Of a stretch of 64,000 nt of DNA, positions 1 through 7,158 are shown piece after piece (position 1 is the stretch's first letter; the number at the start of each line of letters is the position of its first letter). The stretch comes from Prado023 sp963697345. GTDB lineage: Bacteria; Actinomycetota; Actinomycetes; S36-B12; CAIYMF01. A program made the position numbers and the translations under genes. The stretch covers positions 216,099 through 280,098 of the forward strand of contig CAVONS010000005.1 in assembly GCA_963697345.1 (NCBI GenBank), given 5' to 3'. A model generated the notes under the pieces. That model worked only from the letters and a program-made list of their open reading frames with translations. It had not been told where the DNA came from and did no database searches.

Positions 1-884
1 CCGCGGTGCAGCGCCAGCTTCTCCGGTCGGATTCCGAGGATGATCTTGTCCGACGTGGTCGCGCTCTTGTCCTTGGGCAAGGTGAAGACCTGGTCGAAGG
101 CCTTCACGGTGATGGTGTCCCCGGACTCGACGACGTCGCCCGGGAACATGTTCGACTGGCCGAGGAAGTTGGCCGCGAAGGCCGTGTGGGGCGTGTCGTA
201 GATCTCCTGCGGCTCCCCCAGCTGCTCGATCTTGCCGTTGTTCATCACCGCGATGGTGTCGGCCATGGTCATGGCCTCCTCCTGGTCGTGGGTGACGTGG
301 ACGAACGTGATGCCCACCTCGACCTGGATCCGCTTGAGCTCGATCTGCATCTGGCGTCGCAGCTTGAGGTCCAGGGCGCCGAGGGGCTCGTCGAGCAGGA
401 GGACGTCGGGGCGGTTGATCAGCGCGCGAGCAAGGGCGACACGCTGCTGCTGCCCGCCGGACATCTGCGCCGGCTTGCGCCGTGCAAGCGGCGCGAGCTC
501 CACGAGCTCGAGCATCTCGTTGACCTTGGCATCGACGTTCTTCTCACCACGCCGGCGCAGGCCGAAGGCGACATTCTCGAAGATGTCCATGTGCGGGAAC
601 AGCGCGTAGCTCTGGAAGACCGTGTTGACGGGCCGCTTGTAGGGGCGCAGACCAGTGATGTCCCGGTCCCCGATCTGGATCATCCCCTGCGTGGGGACCT
701 CCAGGCCCGCCACCATCCGCAGCGTCGTGGTCTTGCCACAGCCGGAGGGACCGAGCAGCGCGAAGAACGCACCGGCCGGGATGGTGAGTGAGATGTCATC
801 CACCGCGGCGTGGTCCCCCCACCGCTTGGTGAGCCGAACCAGGTGCAGGTCCTCAACATCGTTCTTCGCGGGCTCGGTGGTCAC
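1..884 (-). CDS. potA: Spermidine/putrescine ABC transporter ATP-binding protein PotA (3' end outside window)
   Basis: This is the ATPase subunit of a polyamine importer; it hydrolyses ATP on the inner face of the membrane to drive uptake of substrate delivered by the binding protein. Read from the minus strand, it shows Walker A GPSGCGKT (residues 45-52), the Q-loop Gln91, signature SGGQQQR (142-148), the Walker B end LLDEP and the switch His199, followed by the start of the C-terminal TOBE-type regulatory domain. The frame runs off the left edge, so about 294 residues are visible. An in-frame ATG lies at 893, but the purine-rich AGAAAGG touches it, so the GTG at 884 (nine bases further) is the better start. 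It follows potD by about 33 bases in the same direction; permease genes potB and potC probably continue outside the window. Family assignment is secure; putrescine versus spermidine preference is inference. Confidence 0.93.
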   Translation of the reverse strand, partial: MTTEPAKNDVEDLHLVRLTKRWGDHAAVDDISLTIPAGAFFALLGPSGCGKTTTLRMVAGLEVPTQGMIQIGDRDITGLRPYKRPVNTVFQSYALFPHMDIFENVAFGLRRRGEKNVDAKVNEMLELVELAPLARRKPAQMSGGQQQRVALARALINRPDVLLLDEPLGALDLKLRRQMQIELKRIQVEVGITFVHVTHDQEEAMTMADTIAVMNNGKIEQLGEPQEIYDTPHTAFAANFLGQSNMFPGDVVESGDTITVKAFDQVFTLPKDKSATTSDKIILGIRPEKLALHR

Positions 885-917
885 CGGTGGCATCCTTTCT
901 AGCTCATCCCCGAGCGG

Positions 918-2123
918 TCAGTTGCCGATCAGGGTCTGGAACGCCTGGTCGTAGGCACCCTGCTCACCGGGAGTCAGCGACTTGAAGACGGTCACGTTGT
1001 TGAGGTCCTCCTCGGTGGGGAAGATGTACTTGTTGCCCACCAGTTCGGGATCGATCTTCTCCATCGCTGCCTCTGCCCCCTCGACGGGGCAGATGTACTG
1101 CACCCATGCGGCAACTTCGGCGGCGACCTCGGGATCGTAGTAGTAGTCCATGAGCTTCTGCGCGTTGCCGAGGTGACGGGCCATGGCCGGGACCAGCATG
1201 TTGTCGGTCCACAGCGTCCCGCCGGACTCCGGGATGTTGAATCCGAAGGGACCGCCGAGGGCCACGACGTCACCGGACCAGCCGAAGGCCGCCACGACAT
1301 CGCCGGTCTCCAGCGCGGTCAGGTAGTCGTTGCCGGTCACCTGGCGGATCTGCCCGTTGTCGATCTGCTCCTGGAGCGCCGCGATGGCCTCGTTGAACTG
1401 GTCCTCGGTGAAGTCGGCGGGGTCATTGCCCTGCGCGAGCAACATGAGTCCCATGCTGTCGCGCATCTCGGACAGGATCGTGACCCGGCCCTTGAGCGCC
1501 GGATCCCACAGCTCCTCAACGGTCTTGAGCTCCGTCTTGCCTGTCAGCTTCTCCAGGGTCTTGCTGTTGAAGCCCAGGCCGGCGTACCCACTCTGCCAGG
1601 GCAGGGTCAAGTTCCGCTCCGGGTCGAAGGGGATCCCCTTGAGCCGCTCGATCAGGTTGTTGGAGTTGGGCACCTGGTCCCTGTCGAACTCCTGGGCGTA
1701 TCCCGAGCGGATCCACTCTGCAGCCATCCAGTCGGTGAGCACCACGAGGTCACGGCCGATGTCCTGCCCGGCCTCGAGCTGGGGTCGCACCTTGGCGTAG
1801 AACTCGGAGTTGTCGTTGATGTCCTCGCGGTAGTCGACCGCGATACCCGATTCCTGCGTGAACCGGTCGAGCGTCGGGCGGTTGCCGTCGTCGTCCTCGT
1901 CGATGTACTGGACCCACGTCGACCAGGCAAGCTCCTTCTCGGTCTCGGACTGGTCGGGCTGGGTCTTGACCTCGGCGCCACCGGACGCGGTCCCACCACC
2001 TGCACCGCCCCCACCAGCCCCGCAGGCCGCAGCGACCATGGCCGCACCGCCGATCCCGGCAGCCTGCAGCACCCGCCGCCGGGGAAGCGCGAGTCCGGAA
2101 GGAAGGTTGATGGAGCCAGTCAT
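918..2123 (-). CDS. potD: Polyamine ABC transporter substrate-binding lipoprotein (PotD family)
   Basis: Extracellular solute-binding protein, 401 residues, that captures putrescine or spermidine and delivers it to the PotABC importer. The N-terminus has a twin-arginine stretch (PRRRVLQ, residues 14-20), a short hydrophobic segment and a lipobox ending at Cys34, so it is predicted to be exported by Tat and anchored as a lipoprotein. A Gly-rich linker follows, then a type 2 periplasmic-binding fold. The open frame extends upstream, but the ATG at 2123 is preceded by AGAGGCGG at good spacing and starts directly before the signal peptide. It lies between the aldehyde dehydrogenase gene upstream and potA downstream, which supports a role in feeding polyamines to the catabolic enzymes around it. 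Ligand specificity cannot be read from sequence alone. Confidence 0.9.
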   Translation of the reverse strand: MTGSINLPSGLALPRRRVLQAAGIGGAAMVAAACGAGGGGAGGGTASGGAEVKTQPDQSETEKELAWSTWVQYIDEDDDGNRPTLDRFTQESGIAVDYREDINDNSEFYAKVRPQLEAGQDIGRDLVVLTDWMAAEWIRSGYAQEFDRDQVPNSNNLIERLKGIPFDPERNLTLPWQSGYAGLGFNSKTLEKLTGKTELKTVEELWDPALKGRVTILSEMRDSMGLMLLAQGNDPADFTEDQFNEAIAALQEQIDNGQIRQVTGNDYLTALETGDVVAAFGWSGDVVALGGPFGFNIPESGGTLWTDNMLVPAMARHLGNAQKLMDYYYDPEVAAEVAAWVQYICPVEGAEAAMEKIDPELVGNKYIFPTEEDLNNVTVFKSLTPGEQGAYDQAFQTLIGN

Positions 2124-2279
2124 GTCATCCGCCTCTTCTGTGATGTGTCGTACTTCTTGTGATGGAGGTGTGCGATAGGTCCGCCGTGAGCAGCGGCCCT
2201 GGCGGTCGTGCTCGTTACCGTGGAACATATCCCCAAGCGGTGCGGGGTTGGGCATATCTGCCACGTGGCGTCCTCGACA

Positions 2280-3767
2280 TCAGCGGTCACCGAAGATCGT
2301 GCGGTGCCAGTCCTTGCGGACCTCGCCGGTGATGTCGGCTGAGACGTGCTTGATGTTCGTGTACTCCTCGAGGGAGTACAGGCTCATGTCCTTGCCGAAC
2401 CCGGAGGCCTTGTAGCCGCCATGAGGCATCTCGGACACGATCGGGATGTGGTCGTTGATCCACACGCAGCCGGCCGCGATCTCCCTGCTGGCCCGCTGGG
2501 CGCGGAACGTGTTGGTCGTCCACGCCGAGGCAGCCAGGCCGAACGGGACGTCATTGGCCAGCGCGATGCCCTCGTCGTCGGAGTCGAACGGGAGCACGAC
2601 GAGGACCGGGCCGAAGAGCTCCTCCTGGACGATCTGTGAGTCCTGGGCGGCACCCACGACCAGCGTGGGCGGGTAGTACGAGCCGCCAGCAAGATCATCG
2701 CCGGGCAGCACGCCACCACAGACGACCGTCGCGCCTGCGGCCACGGCCTGCTGGACGTAGCCGTGCACCGAGTCGCGCTGGCGCATGGAGATCAGCGGGC
2801 CCTGGTCGGTGCTCGGGTCACTGGGGTCGCCGAGCCGGACGGTGTCCATGATGGCCGCGACCTTCTCGACGAAGGCCTCCAGATGCGGGCGCTGGACATA
2901 CGCCCGCGTGGCCGCCGTGCAGTCCTGGCCGGTGTTGATCAGGGCGCCGGCAACGGCACCGTTCGCAGCCGCATCGAGGTCCGCGTCGTCGAAGACCACG
3001 AACGGGGCCTTGCCGCCCAGCTCGAGGTGCACCCGCTTGACGGTGCCGGTGGCCAGCTCCATCACCCGTCGGCCGACCGGCGTGGACCCCGTGAACGAGA
3101 CCATGGCGACATCCGGGTGGCTGATCAGCGCCTCCCCGACGGTGCGCCCAGGGCCGGTCAGCACGTTGATGACTCCAGCCGGGATGCCCGCTGCAGCCGC
3201 GTCCTCAGCGACCATCAGTGAGGTCAGCGGCGTCAGCTCGGCAGGCTTCAGGACGATGGTGTTGCCGGCCGCGACAGCAGGCAGGACCTTCCACATCGCC
3301 ATCTGCAGCGGGTAGTTCCAGGGTGCGATGGACCCGACGACCCCGATCGGCTCGCGTCGGATCGACGAGGTGTGCGTGCCGTCGTACTCCGCGCTGGCCA
3401 TGCCGGTGAGGATCCGCGCGGCACCGGCGAAGAACCTGACGTTGTCGATCGAGCCCGGGACGTCGAACTCGGTGGTCAGCTTGATCGGCTTGCCCGACTG
3501 GGCGCTCTCGACGCGCGCGTACTCATCGGCACGTGCCTCCATCCGGTCGGCCATGGCCATCAGCGCCGCGGATCGCTCGCCCGGTGTCGCCCCTGCCCAC
3601 GCCGGGAAGGCTCGCCGCGCTGCGGCCACTGCGACGTCGACATCCTCGGGCGTGGCCTCACCCAGCGTGGCCACGACCGATCCATCGGCCGGGTTCAGGA
3701 TGTCGATGCTGCCCCCGCGCCCGACCTCGTGCTGTCCATCGATGAACTGTCCGAGAAGTGCTGCCAC
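2280..3767 (-). CDS. Gamma-aminobutyraldehyde dehydrogenase-type NAD-dependent aldehyde dehydrogenase, copy 1
   Basis: A 495-residue aldehyde dehydrogenase, most like the PatD/YdcW group that oxidises 4-aminobutyraldehyde (from putrescine) to GABA. Visible features are the cofactor-pocket PWN (149-151), the general base Glu249 in HLELGGK and the catalytic Cys283 in NTGQDCTA. It starts at a GTG (3767) with GGAGG five bases upstream. It is the first gene upstream of potD on the same strand, about 150 bases away, and it is a clear paralogue of the dehydrogenase at 5063-6505. The 199-base region before it carries two ATTCGGT boxes also found before the second copy. It could instead act on another omega-amino or aliphatic aldehyde; the neighbouring polyamine genes favour aminobutyraldehyde. 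Confidence 0.88.
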   Translation of the reverse strand: MAALLGQFIDGQHEVGRGGSIDILNPADGSVVATLGEATPEDVDVAVAAARRAFPAWAGATPGERSAALMAMADRMEARADEYARVESAQSGKPIKLTTEFDVPGSIDNVRFFAGAARILTGMASAEYDGTHTSSIRREPIGVVGSIAPWNYPLQMAMWKVLPAVAAGNTIVLKPAELTPLTSLMVAEDAAAAGIPAGVINVLTGPGRTVGEALISHPDVAMVSFTGSTPVGRRVMELATGTVKRVHLELGGKAPFVVFDDADLDAAANGAVAGALINTGQDCTAATRAYVQRPHLEAFVEKVAAIMDTVRLGDPSDPSTDQGPLISMRQRDSVHGYVQQAVAAGATVVCGGVLPGDDLAGGSYYPPTLVVGAAQDSQIVQEELFGPVLVVLPFDSDDEGIALANDVPFGLAASAWTTNTFRAQRASREIAAGCVWINDHIPIVSEMPHGGYKASGFGKDMSLYSLEEYTNIKHVSADITGEVRKDWHRTIFGDR

Positions 3768-3834
3768 GCGGTCCTCCGGGCCTCAGTGCCTCAGCTCGCC
3801 CACCGCTGCGACATGTGGTTTTCGTGTCCGATCC

Positions 3835-3890
3835 ACCGAATCCGCATCGCTTTCCGTTGCGGTCCTGCGATTCGGGCACGATAACCGAAT
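3835..3890 (-). promoter_or_regulatory. Putative regulator boxes ATTCGGT upstream of aldehyde dehydrogenase copy 1
   Basis: Two minus-strand copies of ATTCGGT lie at 3841-3835 and 3890-3884, about 49 bases apart. One belongs to a longer stretch reading ATCCACCGAAT on the plus strand, nearly repeated as ATCCACCGTAT in front of the Lrp gene at about 6640. An imperfect inverted repeat (3836-3846 with 3866-3875) lies between them. Binding by the Lrp-type regulator encoded at 6688 is inference. Confidence 0.4.
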
Positions 3891-3966
3891 GAGGTGTCCG
3901 TCACAAACCAGGGGGGTTTCGCGGGCGTTTCGTCCCTGGCCGCCCACGAGAGGACCTCGTTGTCGG

Positions 3967-4974
3967 TCACCCGGTCAGGACCCGGGACTCCTCGGGCTGC
4001 TCGCCACTGCCGAAGGCCACGATGTTCTCGCAGGTGACCCGTGCGATCTCATCGAGCGCCTCGCGGGTGAGGAACGCCTGGTGCGCGGTCACGATGACGT
4101 TGGGGAAGGTCATCAGGCGGGCCAGGACATCGTCGGTCATGACCTCCCCGGACAGGTCCTCGAAGAACTTGCCCTCCTCCTCCTCGTACACGTCCAGACC
4201 GACGCCACCGACATGGCCCGTCTTGAGCGCGTCGATCAGTGCCTGGGTGTCGACCAGCGCACCACGGCTCACGTTGATGAGGATCACGCCGGGCTTGAGC
4301 GCGGCCAGGACGAGGTCATTGATGATGTGCTCGGTCTCTGGGAAGAGCGGGATGTGCAGGCTGACGATGTCTGCTTCACGCCCGAGCTCGCTGAGCGTGA
4401 CGTACTCCAGCCCCTGCTCGTCGGCCCAGGCCTGATCGGGGTACGGGTCCCACATGATCACCCGCATCCCGAAACCCTTGAAGATCTGGCCGGCGATCTT
4501 GCCGATCTTGCCCGTGCCGATCAGGCCGGCGGTCTTGCCGTGCATGTCGAACCCGACCAGCCCGTCAAGGGTGAAGTTCATGTCGCGCACCCGACGGTTG
4601 GCCTGCGGGATCCGCCGGTTGAGCGCCATCGCCAGGGTGACCGCATGCTCGGCCACGGCGTAGGGCGAGTACGCCGGGACCCGGGCGACCAGGATCCCGT
4701 TCTCCTTGGCAGCCTCCAGGTCAACACCGTTGAACCCTGCGCAGCGCAGGGCGATCATCCTGACGCCCTTGGCGGCCAGCACTTCCACCACTTCGCGGTT
4801 GAGCTTGTCGTTGACGAAGACGCACACGACGTCGACGTCCTCACCGACGGTCTCCACCGTCTCCGGATTCAGCCGGTAGTCACGGAACTTCACATCCAGC
4901 CCGGCAGCCAGCATCGCCTTGCCCAGGTGCTCGCGGTCGTACCTCTTGGTGTCGAAGACAGTCACGTTCGTCAT
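3967..4974 (-). CDS. ldhA: D-lactate dehydrogenase-like 2-hydroxyacid dehydrogenase
   Basis: An NAD-dependent D-2-hydroxyacid dehydrogenase of 335 residues in the fermentative LdhA branch, which reduces pyruvate to D-lactate. The Rossmann motif GTGKIG is at 153-158, and the catalytic triad appears as Arg237 (NVSRGALVD), Glu264 (DVYEEE) and His298 (TAHQAF), close to the positions in Escherichia coli LdhA. The ATG at 4974 gives the usual family N-terminus (TVFDTKRYD); an in-frame GTG at 4992 has no better ribosome site. It lies between the two aldehyde dehydrogenases on the same strand. Its role there is uncertain: recycling NADH made by the dehydrogenases, or reducing a 2-oxo acid or semialdehyde from amine breakdown, are both possible. 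Substrate choice within the family is not settled by these motifs. Confidence 0.85.
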   Translation of the reverse strand: MTNVTVFDTKRYDREHLGKAMLAAGLDVKFRDYRLNPETVETVGEDVDVVCVFVNDKLNREVVEVLAAKGVRMIALRCAGFNGVDLEAAKENGILVARVPAYSPYAVAEHAVTLAMALNRRIPQANRRVRDMNFTLDGLVGFDMHGKTAGLIGTGKIGKIAGQIFKGFGMRVIMWDPYPDQAWADEQGLEYVTLSELGREADIVSLHIPLFPETEHIINDLVLAALKPGVILINVSRGALVDTQALIDALKTGHVGGVGLDVYEEEEGKFFEDLSGEVMTDDVLARLMTFPNVIVTAHQAFLTREALDEIARVTCENIVAFGSGEQPEESRVLTG

Positions 4975-5062
4975 GGGGAGAACGGTATCCACGGGCGCGC
5001 CCCGTTGCCCGTCGGGGGTGTCCCCGAGGTGGCGCCCGGACCAGGCCCGCCCGGGCCGCCGG

Positions 5063-6505
5063 TCACTGCTCGTCGAGGCTGATCATCACGTGCTTGATCC
5101 GGGTGTAGTCCTCGAACCCGTACATCGACAGGTCCTTGCCGTAGCCCGAGTGCTTGAACCCGCCGTGCGGCATCTCGGCGACCAGGGGGATGTGGGTGTT
5201 GATCCACACGGCGCCGAAGTGCAGGTACTTGGCCATGCGCATGCCGCGTGCGAGGTCCTTGGTCCACACCGAGGACGCCAGTCCGTACGGGACGTCGTTG
5301 GCCCAGCGCAGCGCCTGGGCCTCGTCGGTGAAGGATTGCACCGTCATGACCGGCCCGAAGATCTCGTTCTGGACCATCTCGTCGTCCTGGCGCAGCCCCG
5401 ACACGACCGTCGGCTCGACGAAGAACCCGCGGTCGCCCTGCCGGACCCCGCCGGCCACGATCTCGGCGTGCTCCGGGGTCCGGGAGAGGAACCCGAGCAC
5501 CTGCTCCATCTGGCGCTCGTTGTTCATCGGGGGCACCGTCGCATCCTCGTCGGTCGGCCCGCCGACGAACGTCGTGGCGGTGTTGCGCGCCTGCTCGGCG
5601 AGCGCCGCAACGAACTCGTCGTGAATCGCATCCGCGACCAGCACGCGGGTGGCCGCCGTGCAGTCCTGGCCGGCGTTGAAGTACCCGGCCATGGCCAGCC
5701 ATTCCGCGGCCGCGGGGATGTCGGCGTCCTCGAACACCACGACCGGCGCCTTGCCGCCGAGCTCGAGGTGCACCCGCTTGACGTCCTGGGCGGCGGTCCC
5801 GGCCACGGCCATGCCGGCCCGCACCGAACCCGTGATCGAGACCATGTCGGGACGCTTGTTCTCCACGAGCGCCTGGCCCGTGGTGCGGTCGCCGGTGATG
5901 ACGTTGAACACCCCGGCAGGCAGGACATCAGCGAACAGCTCGGCCATCCGCACGGTGCTCACCGGGGTCGTGTCCGAGGGCTTGAGGACGACGGCGTTGC
6001 CCGCGGCCAGGGCAGGCGCGAACTTCCAGACAGCCATCATCATCGGGTAGTTCCAGGGAGTGACCTGGCCGATGACACCGACCGGCTCGCGGCGGATGAA
6101 CGACGTGTAGCCCTTCATGTACTCCCCGCTGGCCCGGCCCTCGAGGATGCGCGCTGCACCGGCGAAGAACCGGATCTGGTCGACCATCGGCGGGATCTCC
6201 TCCGCGGCGGTCACGGCGAGGGACTTGCCGGTGTTCTCGCTCTCGAGCGCGATCAGCTCGTCCGCGTGCGACTCCACGATGTCGGCGATCTTGAGCAGGG
6301 CCGCCTGACGCTCCGACGGCGTCGTCTGGCTCCAGGACTCGAAAGCGTCCGAGGCGGCCCGGTAGGCGCGGTCGACGTCCTCCGCGTTGGACAGGACGGC
6401 CTCGGCGAACACCTCGCCAGTCGTCGGGTTGATCAGCTCCGTGGTCTGGCCGGATACGGAGTCGACGGACTCACCGTTGACGAAGTTGCGGATCGTGCGG
6501 CTCAC
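5063..6505 (-). CDS. Gamma-aminobutyraldehyde dehydrogenase-type aldehyde dehydrogenase, copy 2
   Basis: A second NAD-dependent aldehyde dehydrogenase, 480 residues, paralogous to the one at 2280-3767. It keeps the PWN cofactor motif near 150-152, the general base Glu248 (HLELGGK) and the nucleophile Cys282 (NAGQDCTA). Translation starts at the GTG at 6505, with AAGGAG five bases upstream. It is divergent from the Lrp-type regulator gene and shares its promoter region. Two intact copies in one locus suggest either two steps (for example 4-aminobutyraldehyde and succinate semialdehyde) or two substrates (putrescine- and cadaverine- or spermidine-derived aldehydes). Both look like the aminobutyraldehyde group rather than classic succinate-semialdehyde dehydrogenase, so the second reading is somewhat favoured. 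Confidence 0.88.
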   Translation of the reverse strand: MSRTIRNFVNGESVDSVSGQTTELINPTTGEVFAEAVLSNAEDVDRAYRAASDAFESWSQTTPSERQAALLKIADIVESHADELIALESENTGKSLAVTAAEEIPPMVDQIRFFAGAARILEGRASGEYMKGYTSFIRREPVGVIGQVTPWNYPMMMAVWKFAPALAAGNAVVLKPSDTTPVSTVRMAELFADVLPAGVFNVITGDRTTGQALVENKRPDMVSITGSVRAGMAVAGTAAQDVKRVHLELGGKAPVVVFEDADIPAAAEWLAMAGYFNAGQDCTAATRVLVADAIHDEFVAALAEQARNTATTFVGGPTDEDATVPPMNNERQMEQVLGFLSRTPEHAEIVAGGVRQGDRGFFVEPTVVSGLRQDDEMVQNEIFGPVMTVQSFTDEAQALRWANDVPYGLASSVWTKDLARGMRMAKYLHFGAVWINTHIPLVAEMPHGGFKHSGYGKDLSMYGFEDYTRIKHVMISLDEQ

Positions 6506-6604
6506 TGGGTCTCCTTCGATGGGGCGCTTCGTGCTGCGCGAGTCTACCCATGCGACTGCTCTCGCGCACCACTAGCAGGCACCATATCCGTCGTGCAGGT
6601 ACTC

Positions 6605-6649
6605 ATTCGGTGCGTATTTCGCGGCAAAGCGCGCGCCAATCCACCGTAT
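6605..6649. promoter_or_regulatory. Putative operator: facing ATTCGGT / ATACGGT boxes in the divergent ald2-lrp region
   Basis: ATTCGGT on the plus strand at 6605-6611 faces ATACGGT on the minus strand at 6649-6643. The flanks (CTCATTCGGT, and ATCCACCGTAT on the plus strand) match those in front of the first aldehyde dehydrogenase. The spacing and the overlap with the promoter of the Lrp gene suggest an autoregulated Lrp/AsnC operator; this is inferred from repetition only. Confidence 0.4.
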
Positions 6650-6652
6650 CGC

Positions 6653-6681
6653 TTGCGTTGTCGACCTGCGTGGGGTTCTAT
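6653..6681 (+). promoter_or_regulatory. Putative promoter of the lrp-type regulator (leaderless)
   Basis: TTGCGT at 6653-6658 and TTCTAT at 6676-6681 are separated by exactly 17 bases. The ATG at 6688 would then lie at the expected transcription start, and no Shine-Dalgarno sequence precedes it, so the mRNA is probably leaderless. The -10 element is only a partial match to consensus. Confidence 0.4.
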
Positions 6682-6687
6682 GACTCC

Positions 6688-7158
6688 ATGCTCCAGCCTC
6701 GCCAAGGGCCGACCCCGCTCGACGACACAGCCAAGGCCATCGTCGAGCAGCTTCAGCAGGACGGGCGCCGGCCCTACGCCACGATCGGGCGGGCCGTCGG
6801 ACTCTCCGAGGCAGCGGTGCGCCAGCGTGTGGCGCGGCTGGTGGAGTCCGGAATCATCCAGATCGTGGCCGTGACCGACCCCATGCAGGTCGGGTTCCCG
6901 CGTGCGGCCATGCTCGGGATCCGCGTGGACGGTGACATCACCGACGTCGCCGATCGCCTGGCCGAGCTCGAGGAGGTCGACTACGTCGTCATCACGGCCG
7001 GCGGGTTCGACATCCTGGCCGAGGTGGTGTGCGAGGACGACGACCACCTCCTGCAGATCATGAACAGCAAGATCCGAGCTGTCCCGGGTGTTCGGAGCAC
7101 CGAGACGTTCGTCTACCTGAAGCTGCGCAAGCAGACCTACACCTGGGGAACACGATGA
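6688..7158 (+). CDS. Lrp/AsnC family transcriptional regulator
   Basis: A 156-residue regulator with an N-terminal winged helix-turn-helix (about 10-60, including TIGRAVGLSEAAVRQRV) and a C-terminal RAM ligand-sensing domain (about 70-150). Lrp/AsnC proteins bind DNA as oligomers and respond to amino acids or related small molecules. The open frame extends upstream, but the ATG at 6688 gives the normal family length. The gene diverges from aldehyde dehydrogenase copy 2, and its TGA overlaps the ATG of the aminotransferase gene (ATGA), so the two are translationally coupled. The position makes it the likely local regulator of polyamine catabolism; the effector is unknown. Confidence 0.88.
   Translation: MLQPRQGPTPLDDTAKAIVEQLQQDGRRPYATIGRAVGLSEAAVRQRVARLVESGIIQIVAVTDPMQVGFPRAAMLGIRVDGDITDVADRLAELEEVDYVVITAGGFDILAEVVCEDDDHLLQIMNSKIRAVPGVRSTETFVYLKLRKQTYTWGTR

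Noticed and set aside
2260..2269. GCCACGTGGC palindrome upstream of potD as an operator
   Set aside because: Ten-base GC palindromes are common by chance in DNA of this composition and no second copy was found at related promoters.
3328..5082. Long open frame (584 codons) on the plus strand
   Set aside because: It lies antisense to the aldehyde dehydrogenase and ldhA genes, has no ribosome site and translates into low-complexity residues; it is a codon-bias shadow in GC-rich DNA.
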